Positions 35,861-47,114 of a stretch of DNA of 64,000 bases are shown piece after piece. Each line of letters opens with the position of its first letter. Position 1 is the stretch's first letter. The notes below the pieces were generated by a model. It saw only the letters and a list, made by a program, of their open reading frames with translations. It was not told the DNA's origin and did not search any database. The position numbers and the translations under genes are program-made. The DNA is from Pyxicephalus adspersus (Eukaryota > Chordata > Amphibia > Anura > Pyxicephalidae): positions 126,916,561 through 126,980,560 of the forward strand of contig NC_092858.1 in NCBI RefSeq assembly GCF_032062135.1. Direction: 5' to 3'.

Positions 35861-38800
35861 ATATACACATATTAAGGACTGATCCAAGACACCTGTTATC
35901 TTGTACAAAATTCATTCAAGGTAATGGGCAGCTCCAGGGCAAGAAATAGCTTTACCCTAGTCTGAATTTCATATAATCCATGACAGACAGACATGTGCAA
36001 GCATCCAATGTTCTTCTGGACAAGACCCTAGCCTTTTGTCCCATATTTCTTTGGATGCCAGTGTCCTTTTCTGTTTAGGAGACAGCAGGTTAACTATGTT
36101 AGGTCGGGACTACCAAAGCAGGACATTCATAGGGCTCCACAACAGACATTCCCAAAGCACCAGATAACTTGTAAAAGTCAGTTTTCATCAGTGGAAAGGC
36201 TTGGTTGAGTTATGAATAGATGACAAATAAGGACTTCAGGTATGGAACCTGTGGCCACTACGGACTACCTTTATGATAAAAAGCTAGAAACTTTCAATGA
36301 ACCGCATCTATTAAGGTACAGATTTTGCTGCCCATTTAAACAACTCAATTGTAAATTATGCTCATTAAATCACCAAGCATTTGTTAAGCATGAATGTCAC
36401 TTTAGAAATAGGGCATTTTGGCTAAAAAAAGTTGCAATTCTCCTTTTAGGATTCTCAGAAAACATAAGTCAAACTTACTTAAGTGATGGTCTTAGAAAAC
36501 AGTTTTTGTAAGAAGAATTAATTTTTTTTAGCTACAGGGAAAGATAAATTCATAATGACTTTATTGGCTTATTTAATAAGGCTTTTAAAGTGCAGTAATC
36601 TATACCAATTAATCTTAAATAAAGGATTTTTTTTTATTTATTAAACCCTCAATATAAAATTTAGGCAAGTGCAAGTGTGTAAGTATGTACATTTGGTGTA
36701 GTAATTACTTCTTGCATTCTTCTGTACAAAACAGTTTAAACTGGTAGAGAGAAACAGAACAAGAAACCAATCAGGTGTTCTGCAGTGCCCATGTTCTAAC
36801 AAGATACATGTCAAAAGCAGAGAGTGCACTGATAGAAAGACACAAGTCTGCCTCTTTCATGTCACAGTTTGGGGAAGGGACAATAGTTTATCAGAGAACT
36901 GGGGTCTACCATACTGCATGACGGAGCTGTGGTATATAACATTTCTATGTACACTTCAGAACTGGAAGAACATAATTTCAAATCCTTTGGCAGCTCTCAT
37001 ATACCTTTCATCTGTGTATTTAGCTATTTTTTGGTTATTATTATTTACTGATACTAAATCTGGTTGCTTAAATTGACGTACGGATATGTTTATCTGTGGA
37101 TATAAGACTTTTTTTTAACTGCTTTCTATTATAGAGGTTAATAGTATCAGTAATAGAAACATTGGTTTAATGTTAAATACCATGTTTGTTTGTTGTTGAA
37201 AATTATTTTAAATGATGATAAACTAAGGAATTGCAGAAAGTTGCTTGATTCAGATGGGAGTTTACCTGCTGTAATAAACTAAAAATGTTAAGCAAATGAG
37301 AATGGGTTTTACATTGTTCCTGTAGACAGTTTTCAGTTTACTTTTGAGGGTTTACTTAAAAAATGTTTCAATGTTGTTGACCCTTGATTTGCTTCCTGTG
37401 ATCTTTCTCATGCCCTTATACCCCTTCAGCCACCTGTTTGCCTATCCAATTGTTGCAAGTAAGTGAGAATGTGAATGGGATGTTGGGCTATATATATATT
37501 TATATATACATACAAAATACATTCCAAGTAGTTGTTAGCAGGAAAACTTCTGGGCCACACTTAATGTTGCCGAGCAATAAACTTTTTAGGCAGTTCTGTT
37601 TCATTCTGTTGTGTTCATAGTTGGTGCAGTCCTGACCTGGATGCCTTAACGTAATTTTTAAAAACGGTGCATGCCCAGTACAATTATATACTAGAAGAAA
37701 ATATAACCCTACTAAAGTTCATTGATGGAACCATTGCAGTAGATATTCAAAGTGCAACCTGAAAACCAGGGAAGAAGTAAGTGAATCATCAGTGGAGTTT
37801 TTTTATGTTCTCTGATCCCTACCTATCTCAGTGCTAGTTACAATGTTCACACTTGCTTTGAAGTGTCAGTTTATTGCTTCAAACATTTTTGTGTAAGGTG
37901 TGCCTTTTTTATTGATACAATGCTAAAGTACACATTTCACATTCTTGTGTGATTAGTCAACAATGTATGGAGGCAGTTAGCAATTTTTACCACATTAAAA
38001 TTCCACATTTTATGCATGTTATAACGTATGATAAACCTCATGCTTGTAGTATTTTATTCTTAATAAAAGAATGGGATCCCAACATTGATTAATTCCTTTC
38101 ATAGTTCAAATAACTGATGTGAACTTACATGCTGTAAGACTTATTTCCCATTGTCAATATGTAGATAGGTCAAATTTAAAATTAATCAGCTCATACACTG
38201 CTAAAGTTGGAAAGACAAATCATAGACCGCTATAAAAAAAAATATCTCAACGGCAAGTTAAATGGTCTTATGGTGGTATGATTTTGCAACACATCATTTG
38301 TATAGCTCAGTTACCAATGTGAACTGTAGTGGGGCAGTTGTAGATTTTACTAGTTTGGAATAATAAAAGCTGAGATTCTATGAAAAACTGGGAATCCCAA
38401 AACCAGAGTGCAATTTGAGCACCTTTGTTATAAGAACAGTTGGTGGAAGGATTGTCATAGAAATATCAAATGTTACAGTAAAATGTATAAATCTGCATTT
38501 GACAAGCTAATAAATAGCATGCTTTCATAGATCTCTTTTGTAAGAATACTTTTGGTAAACTGGTACTAAATGCTCTTCATAGTAAAATTATAGATGTTGA
38601 GTATATTTCACATCCAATAAAAAGGTCAAAAAATATACTTCAAGGATGAAAAACAAATTCAGGAATTATTGGTAGATACTGCACCCATTGCCATATGTTA
38701 CTTTGGTAAAAATGTTTAACTTGTCCCTTGCCTTCCTAGTCTCAAGCATTTCCATTTGTGTGTTATTTTCATGGTTTGCAATAATTCCTGTTTATTTTGC

Positions 38801-40870
38801 CTTTGAAGTGTTCTGGATGGTAAAAACATAATAAAAAAATGATGGTTTGACACGATTTTGAAAAATTTAAAAAGTAGATGGATTGGTAGCATTTAAAAAA
38901 AAAAAGGTTATTCCACCTTCAAGAATTTTCCTTTTTTAGCTCCCCTTCATTGTAAATAATAGTTTATGTCACATTAAGGGGACAAAATGTGACATTTATG
39001 GTGGTAAATTGCAACTAAATTTTTGTTCGAACATGTTGTTCAAGTAATTTAAAAATGAATGAATGCCAAGTGAATGTTAGTGGATAACCCGGAAAGCACA
39101 TGCTAGCAAAAAATCTGCTTTATTTCCTGTACACTTAATTGGGTATTTAAAGTGGACGCACAACTAACATTCACCTTCCAAAGTAAACAGCATCTATTTC
39201 TTTAGTAAATCAGCTCCATTGACCTTTCATATAGATCATTTGCCTTAAAAACCTTGATTAAGAGTACTGAATAGTATTTGGGCTGTAGACATATGATATA
39301 CACATTATTTGGTACACACTTGAAGAAGTACTTTCACATTAATGTGAAGGTAAACACAGGAAATGGTCATTGTCTTAAATGGGCAGACATACTAAATTGA
39401 AAGTGATGTCATATCAATGGCATGAACATTTGTAAAAAGAATAAACAGTTCTAGAATTTGCCTCTCCACTCGTTCATTATATTTTCTTGTAGTTTTGTTA
39501 AAGAACACAGTCACGGACAACTTAGTTTTCATATATATCTGGCTTTCGGTTATTGTAAAGTATAATAATACTTTTATTTCAGTTTTCTGCTTTTTCTTTA
39601 CTTTTTACCCTTCTTTGAAGCAGGATTACAGTGTTGTCAGACAATCTAGAAATTGTTCAGACTTTCCATATTATAATATTATTTCTGAACAATAAGCAGT
39701 AAACAACTAGTGGTTCTGACCACATTAATTTAAGTGGCAAATGGGAAAAATGGGAAATCTCTATTGTACACAGAAGTTGTAAGTGAATAAAGATTTTAGC
39801 ATTAGAGGTAAAGGAGATTCCCTAGACATCTATGTATTTGCACCGCAGGATAACATATTCAATGCTTGTTTCCCATGCATCAGATATTAGTTTTAATTAG
39901 TAGCTGTAAAATTATGGATGCTGTGAAGCAGATACTTAGCCCATAGATGGTCTTGAACTGCATTACAAATTATATATATTTATTTATTTGGTACCCACTA
40001 ATTGGTGTTGGTGAACAAAACAGCTAAGCTATGTCATTTAAATCTGCTACACTTGTACTGTCACATGTTAACAATGTCATTATTATTATAAATACCATCA
40101 CTATACTCATTATTATTACTGTATTTACCATGTAACTACTGAATACATATGGATGGTTTTTAGAACCCTAAGATTATTAAATACATCATGAGGCATAGTT
40201 ATAAAAGTTCAGTAATACTATCACAGGCAGTCACTTTTTACCATGCATCCATTCAACAGCAATACATGCTGATTGATTACTCTGAGCTACTGCACCTTGC
40301 ATAGTAATAATAGTAAAAAATAAAAGTGAAATAACACTGGTATGAAAAAAATGACATTTTCTATAAAGTAATATTGCCTTATAAAGACTTACATAAATGA
40401 TTCACTGAACCTCTATAACCAGAAACAAAATATATGTCATATTTCAGATAAATAGAATGTAATTCTATAATTCAGCTCTGATCATGGAGTTGTGAGTTCA
40501 CTGATCACCGAAAGCCTAAATGACGTTTTTAGTACAGGGGGTTTACACTGGTAAAAGTAGCAAAATAAATTTTCTCTGTTAATTCCCAAGTGGGCAGTTT
40601 GCGACTTCTCTGTTAACACATCTTCCACGTTATTAGTGTACTGTATGAGACAAGCGCGTTTCCTGGTATGAGAGCCTGTGCTGAATGCACAGTATCTGTA
40701 TCTGTACGAGGCGTTTCCTGCATTTAAAGTACTTGCAGTTTCTCCCTGGGCGTTTTCAGCTCTGAAGCACAGCCTTTTTTTCTGAATGAGTGTCCTTTGT
40801 GTAACCTCAGCAATTCAGAAGTTCTTTGATTCAGAAAAGGGACTGCCCTTTTTTCTTACCCCAGAACATG
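35861..40870. other. 5-kb stretch with no supported gene
   Basis: AT-rich, unique-looking, with a short (TA)n near 37489-37508. No recognisable repeat ends, exons or domains. The part from about 40600 onward becomes richer in GC and leads into the promoter-like segment. Confidence 0.5.
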
Positions 40871-40935
40871 TGATTGGTCAGCTGCTAATTGGCGGTACTC
40901 TATAAGACTCCAAGAACTTGAGTTATACTAAGCTT
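40871..40935 (+). promoter_or_regulatory. candidate TATA/CCAAT core promoter
   Basis: Two inverted CCAAT boxes (ATTGG at 40873-40877 and 40888-40892, the first as TGATTGGTCAG) lie directly upstream of CTCTATAAGAC, with the TATA motif at 40901-40905. A start site about 25-30 bases downstream would fall near 40930. The arrangement CCAAT-CCAAT-TATA within about 35 bases is typical of regulated vertebrate promoters. An E-box CAGCTG lies at 40879-40884. Nothing proves transcription, but the transcribed-looking segment and strong splice donor that follow fit. Confidence 0.45.
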
Positions 40936-41331
40936 TCTCATAGCTGCTCATCTGACACTGTTCAAGCAAAGCTGGATGGCAGTCAGGAGTCTGCGAAGAC
41001 GCTTTTCTTTTCTTCCTCTGGATTTATCACTGTCACTGATTAGGCAAATACTTTTGGAAGAAGCAAAGGACGGGGATTTAGGACATGTCCTGTGATTTCA
41101 GTCATCCTAGGATTTTGTGCTTGCTATGAGGAATTTGTCTTATTTTTTGTCCCTGAGAAACATGTAAGAATGCATGTGCTCATCATTATTGCTTTAAAGT
41201 AGGATTGGATTTCCTAAGAAAACCAGAGGATGTTACTCAGCTCTATAAATTATGTCTGTTTTCTGTTCCCTCTAGTGTTCAAGAAAGAGTTTTAACAGAC
41301 GGGGAATTTCACCAAAATAAATCTGTTTTAG
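40930..41331 (+). other. candidate first exon(s), probably 5' untranslated
   Basis: This lies downstream of the TATA motif. It could be one exon ending at the strong donor TTTTAG/GTAAGT (41331/41332). Alternatively it is two exons, with a donor ACAT/GTAAGA at 41163/41164 and an acceptor TTCTGTTCCCTCTAG ending at 41275, making exon two 56 bases (41276-41331). Short upstream-type frames start at ATG 40976 (39 codons) and ATG 41126. If the small intron is removed, the second frame stays open to the final donor. No protein is recognised. The downstream gene, if any, would be beyond 41.3 kb on this strand. Confidence 0.35.
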
Positions 41332-42771
41332 GTAAGTAAATTCTCAAATGTGTTCTTGATTATCTTTCAGTATATCAAACGTATAGAAAAAAATACATGC
41401 ATACGTATTGTGGTATGTAGATATAAATGTATTGTGATATAAAGTGTAAATGTAAGTCTGATGTGGGTTTTTCAGTAACATATGTTTATTAGTAGAGAAT
41501 TGAAGGCTTGTCTTGCCTTATGTGGATAACGTTAATTCAGGTTGTACCGTCTTACGTGAACCACATGGTTGGAATGAATGACTTCTCACTAACGTAATGC
41601 TGCTGACATATGATACGGCCAGTGAGCAGTTCCTATTTACTTATCCACACTCACTTAAAGGCAGATAGGGAGCTTGTGATTCAGTAATTCCATTCATTCA
41701 CGGAGGCTTCTTTTACACTGGGAAAGTTTTCACACACTTCAGTGACTGGAGGAATGGAGGGTAAAATGATATGTACACGCTGCATATTTAATCCACCCAT
41801 GGCTTGTCAGTACAGAACAATTTGATTAGACTTAATTACATGTACAATGTACACCATGTTCTTCTTAAAATCTATCTTTTAGAATGTATGGTTTTTAGCT
41901 GGTTTTTACAATTTACATAATTCTTTTTGAGGATGATTTATTTAAATTTTTGCTTTGTTATATATTTTTTCTTTTCTATGTCTGAAAAGGTTTACAATTT
42001 CTCCTTAAATCTGCTAAATATTGTTTTTTTTTGCCTTTTGGTGATTAGCAGATCTAAACAGAAAGCTTTTTCCTATAGTCTAAAAGAAGCCAAGAGTGAT
42101 AAGAAAAATGTGCAAGGAGCAATGTCCTATAACAAACAAGGAGTTTTACAATTTAGCTGTAGGTGTGGCACGGGTTTACTAGCGCAGTACATAACCTGTT
42201 GAACTTGACCTGGCTGGTATGTTAAAAATGACACAAAGATATGATGCTAGCCACAAGTTTGACATTCAGATCAAATTGCCTTATGTTGTTTCTGCAGCCC
42301 TAGGGGAATGGAGGAAATAGCCTGTTAGCAACCGTGAATGAAATGCTGATTTTGTGAAGTTAAATACTGCCTAATCTAATGACACGAGCATGTGTGATCT
42401 TATGTAAGTAACGTCACATCCTCATTCCTTCCTACGTGTTCTAGTTATGTCACATCCTACAGTATAAATATCCTCAGCACTCGGCTTACACTTGTGATAA
42501 TTTGTCATCCAAAGTCATTCAATATGGAAAGTGTGTAGGGTTGTTGAGTTCTATTACAAATGTAGCAGAACCATTTATGGTGACAAAAATTATACCATGC
42601 TGGTGAAGGAACTTGTAGAATATTTACTGAAATATTTGCTGTTAAAGTGGCAGGTTGGACAGTGATTTCTTGTCTGTGTTGCTAAGCAAATTGTTAGACT
42701 GTATATATGGTAAACTTACCTGTTCTTTGCCTGATGCTGTTTGCCAGGGTTGTTTGATATATGGGGTCTGA
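41332..42771. other. non-coding, intron-like stretch
   Basis: AT-rich, without repeats that I recognise. If the first-exon call is right, this is the beginning of a long intron. The frame 41927-42202 is chance-like. Confidence 0.4.
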
Positions 42772-43018
42772 TTTATCAAGGCTGGAGTGGATACACTTAT
42801 ATATTTAGATATATTTATCAATGCAGGAGATACACTTTAATAAGTGAAGCTGGGTGATCCAGCAAACCTGGAATGGATTTCTTTAAAGTCATTTACTATC
42901 TGCTAGCAAATATTTTGAATCCTGGACTAGATCCATTTCAGGTTTGCTGGATCAACCAGCTTTACTGAATAAAGTGTATCCTCCCCAGCCTTGGAGAGCT
43001 TTAATAAATCAGGCCCAT
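42772..43018. repeat. palindromic GGGCCTGA-type MITE, copy D, with internal duplication
   Basis: The ends are GGGGTCTGATTTATCAAGG and AGCTTTAATAAATCAGGCCC. The interior contains GTGATCCAGCAAACCTGG and its inverse. About 40 bases of the left arm appear twice in tandem (TTTATCAAGGCTGGAG and TTTATCAATGCAGGAG, both followed by a TACACTT word), making this copy about 55 bases longer than copy B. Confidence 0.8.
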
Positions 43019-46000
43019 GGTGTATAAAAAAAGTAGCTTATTGTTCTTCACATCTTTTACCAACAAAAAAACAGCTTTTAATTGTAGATAAAATTGATAG
43101 GGGAATGGATATAGAATAAATGCATCCTGGTAAATAGGAGTTTGATTGTAGATATGAGTTGTGTTGTGTTCATTACTTTCAATTAAATTAAAATATTTGA
43201 AGTCAGTTAGTTTTGGACATGCTGAGTAAAGTGTTGGAACTTCTGTCAGGGTTCATTATTGTTTATTCCTATGGTAGGAGATTTCCCACCTTTTCTTGTA
43301 CCACAGACATGACCCAAAGTAAGAAGGCATTTCCCATAGGATAGCAAAACCAATCTGACCCTATCAGACAGACCTGTGCTGTGTGGCTAAACTGTAAATT
43401 TGAAGACTGGATGGACAGAACTATATATACTTACATATATGCATTTATTCTGAATTTTTGCCTATTTGGCTGTGGTTCAGAATAAATGTCCATAGAAAAG
43501 CCCCAAAATAAGGTCATTATAAGCTCCAAAAATGTGCAGCAAGTACCATATATGACAATATCCTTGTGGCTGTTGGTGCCTTACAGTAACTATTTCTATT
43601 TTTTATGTGTTGTTGGTGGATCAGTAAGCTGTTGGTGAAGCTGCAAGAATCTGTGCTAAGATCATGAGTGGAAATGATTCATTTAGTTTCTTTTTTTAAT
43701 TTTTACCTTAAAACAAATGTAATGCTTTGCCGAATAAGTCATTTTCAGGAGGTTCCAAATATGTTAGGTATCACTGTGTTTGCCTTTGTTTGCATTCCAT
43801 TGCTGCCTGTTACTCAACAAATTTTCATGTACTGAGCTTTTTTTTTTTTAACGTTTTCCTCACAACCTAATTACTGATAATTATTTTTCCAATTTGGAAA
43901 ACAAAGAAGTGCTATCTGGACCATATGACCTAAGGTGCACATCCATTAAAATTGTAGCAGACAAATTGTTCTGTATCCTAGATCACCAATTACTTTACCT
44001 CTAATAATCTACTGTATTAAAAATAAAAGCAAAAACCTATTGACATCCACAAATGACAAAAATCCAGCATTAACAGTTTTGTTGCATGGTTGTATTGTAA
44101 GGTGCTGTTTATACAGCAATGCTCAGTCACCTGACTGCTGCAAACATAACTTCCCAAAATGTTTCTGAAAGTTGGTCTCTACCTGTATTATCCAGTAACT
44201 GCTGCTTTCCTTTTCCCTTAGTTAAAAAAAATGTTAGTGATCCTATAATCATGTTCAAGACTTTTTATGAACATGTGCAGTCAGGTGGACAGTAAGTAGA
44301 AATGTACTACAAAGTTACTCAGATTGCTATCTGTTCCGATATAAGGTCTTAATTATTGGGGCATACTGTACGTATAAGCAAGGCTAGCAATCTATGCATG
44401 ACTTTCTATGACTGGCTATATAAAACTTGTTTTTATGGAACCTTTTTGCACTTCCAGCAATTTGCAGCATTTATTATTGCAGATAGAGATTTTCCACCCT
44501 CTTGGAAAACCTTCTTGTGAATGGGCCCTATACCATCCCTAGTATTGAAGCATAGGAAATGTAAACTGCTAATAGCCTTGAATAGCACCCTGTTCTCTTT
44601 GCAATAAATCTAAGACTTGGGTTCTTTAAGAAAGTTTGACTGCTCATCCTGACCTAAACTACCCAGCTCCCCCTTCACAGAGGCACACCATCCGAGATTC
44701 AAAAGCTATAGTTCCCTGCTTGCTTAAATCAAACACTGTTCTGGTCTCACCTGCTCATTACAGCCCCATAGACTTCTTTCTTTTTGGGACACATCTCCAT
44801 AAAAATCTGTGGGTTAGTAATAGGGCAGTGTTAGATCGAATTATATAGAGACATCACATCCACTGGTTCTTAGAATGTATGCATCTGTAGTCATAGAGGG
44901 GGAATTAGGTCAGGTGAAAGGGGCTGGGTTGCACTTTGTAAGTACAGTTGTCCTCTAGACTATATGTAAACCAATCATTAAAATCATATAAACTTTTACA
45001 AATTATTGTAATTTCAAAAGTAACTTACAGTCATTTTTAAATCAGCAGCTTTATTTATAACTATACCTGTTAATATTGCTATTGGCATGCTTGGTAAACC
45101 ACTTGCTGCTATAGGATACAAATTCCTAGCCCCTGTCTTTTAACTGTGCTCCACTATTGTCACTCTGTCCTAAGAGGAAAATACAAGTGACAATTACAAA
45201 GCCACGATCCACATTTGTGAACTTAAAGGGAAAGAAAGGGAAAACCCGTAATGGTACTTGAGGACAAGTTTTAAAAACTCTTAAATAGTTCACTAAATAT
45301 TCCCCGGTAAAAGAAATGTAAAATAAAACTACATTGTGTTATTTTTGAATGAAATTAATGCTGTGGAATTTCCAATTTGCTGGGGTGCAATAGCTTAATT
45401 CACTAAGTGTATAATACTCTGATGTCCCAACGTATTCCAAGGGATAAATGTGAGAACCAATAATCACATATTTCCTGAAAATATTCTGCAGCCAAACCTA
45501 ATCAAGTGGTCAGTCATGACCACATTTTATAAACCGCAGACTGGTATGACAAACCGAAAATAGTTATCCTGTGAGTCAACATGACTGCTTAGTTGGGTGT
45601 GGTGGCCATGTGCCACAAAATATGGCATTTCTTAAATAATAATGTTTTAGTATAGTTGGTGTTAGGTGATATTAGATGATTTTCAAAATGTGCTACATAC
45701 AAGTCCTTTAAACAAAGTAACTATGCTTGAAGTGGACCCCCAACAAAAACATGTTTTCCAACTTTGAAAAGAGTAAGAATAGGTTACAAACCCTGGTTGG
45801 GTTTGTCAGATTTTATGTCTCAGCGAATCAACAGGAAATGATGAAGAAGTGATGAGAATATTCCACCCTTTTGGTCTAGTAACAACACCTAAAAGGCAAG
45901 AAAAACTCCTAAATCTCCCCAAATAAATACAGGCTCTGTCTTTTAAGTAATGAATATAGCTTTATAAATTGAAAGAATGAATATAGTTGATCAACCCCAG

Positions 46001-46207
46001 TGAATCAGTCCAATTGTAATCTGTTTTGTACAGATTAAAATAGCTACAATTTGAATATCGCATATAATCATAAAAAAAAGGCAATGAACCTATAAGTCAC
46101 AACAGTGTCGTAATAGAAGAGAGTAAAAGTTTCAAATAATTTTAAATGGATGTTTTAAAGCTATTTTTATAAATGACTCAGGTCAAGCCTGAATCAAACA
46201 CGTAAAC
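43019..46207. other. non-coding stretch, no gene seen
   Basis: AT-rich, unique-looking. The frame 44636-44848 has no motif. A segment near 45100-45250 (TTAAAGGGAAAGAAAGGG near 45224) has the texture of a TTAA-type repeat end but no partner was found. Confidence 0.45.
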
Positions 46208-46503
46208 CAGGGGTGTCAAACTCTGGTCTGGGGGCCAAATCTGTCCCACAATGTCCTTTTTTTTGGGCCCCCAAAGGAATCTTAAATAATAATTGCCACT
46301 GGCCCGCCGCTGCATTGAAATAGCGCCGCTACTACAATTCCCCACATCTATAGACCAGCGGCCTCTCTGCCTATGCGTGGCCCTGCATTGGACTGTTTTA
46401 TAGACGCAGGGAATTGTAGTAGCGGTGCTATTTCAGTTTCAAGTTTGGCCCGCGACTTTGTCTAAGTTTTTAATTTTGGCCCACTGTGTATTTGAGTTAA
46501 ACC
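46208..46503 (+). mobile_element. hAT-like MITE with large internal palindrome
   Basis: The left end CAGGGGTGTCAAACTC is a textbook hAT-type terminus. The right end, which should be its complement, is degraded (TTTGAGTTAAACCA near 46490-46503). Inside, 46317-46342 and 46409-46434 are complementary at 25 of 26 positions (GCGCCGCTACTACAATTC against GAATTGTAGTAGCGGTGC). It is GC-rich against AT-rich flanks and has no coding capacity. Confidence 0.75.
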
Positions 46504-46684
46504 ATTATTCCACTCAATTTCCTGAACAAAATATTGTTAAGAACCAGCAAAAACGAACAAACAGCATATATGCCTACAGCCAGTTAATTTATGGCATGGC
46601 CCAGTGCCTTGGTACCAACAATAGAAGCATGTATATTGTTGGAGGTGATTTCACTGATAGGATCCTTTATGGCCAGCCCAAATC

Positions 46685-47114
46685 TTAAGCTACGTACACA
46701 CTTCCAATTATTATCGTTGGAAAACGAACGACGAACGATCCTGCACGATATATACGAACGATCGTATAGCACCGATCCTGCACATAGAGAGAACGACACG
46801 ATCGTTCGTAGATATTGTACACACAATAGATACGATCGTTTAAGCGATAGAGGAACTATGTGCACGACAGGAAAGTGAACGGACGTTCGTTCATCACGCA
46901 TGCTCTGAACATGGACGATCAACGAACGACGGTACACACGAACGATGTTCAACGATCGTCGTCCAATCCGATCCGCCGGTCCGGTCGTTCGTTTCCAACG
47001 AGTTTCCTCGTTCGTCGGCGTCGTTGGTTACTTTTATACGAACGATTTTTTGCCCAATCGATCGTTCGTCGTTCGATTGGAACGATAAAAATTGGAAGTG
47101 TGTACGCACCTTTA
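46685..47114. mobile_element. Harbinger-like MITE, CpG-dense, built of CGAACG/CGTTCG words
   Basis: The ends AGCTACGTACACACTTCCAA and TTGGAAGTGTGTACGCACCT are inverted repeats extending about 35 bases inward. TTA stands at both borders (46685-46687 and 47112-47114), matching the 3-bp TWA target duplications of PIF/Harbinger elements. By eye the interior holds six CGAACG, six CGTTCG and five CGATCG words. The dense palindromic words create 85-122-codon frames on both strands that are artefacts. High CpG in a CpG-poor genome suggests a fairly recent insertion. No transposase. Confidence 0.75.
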
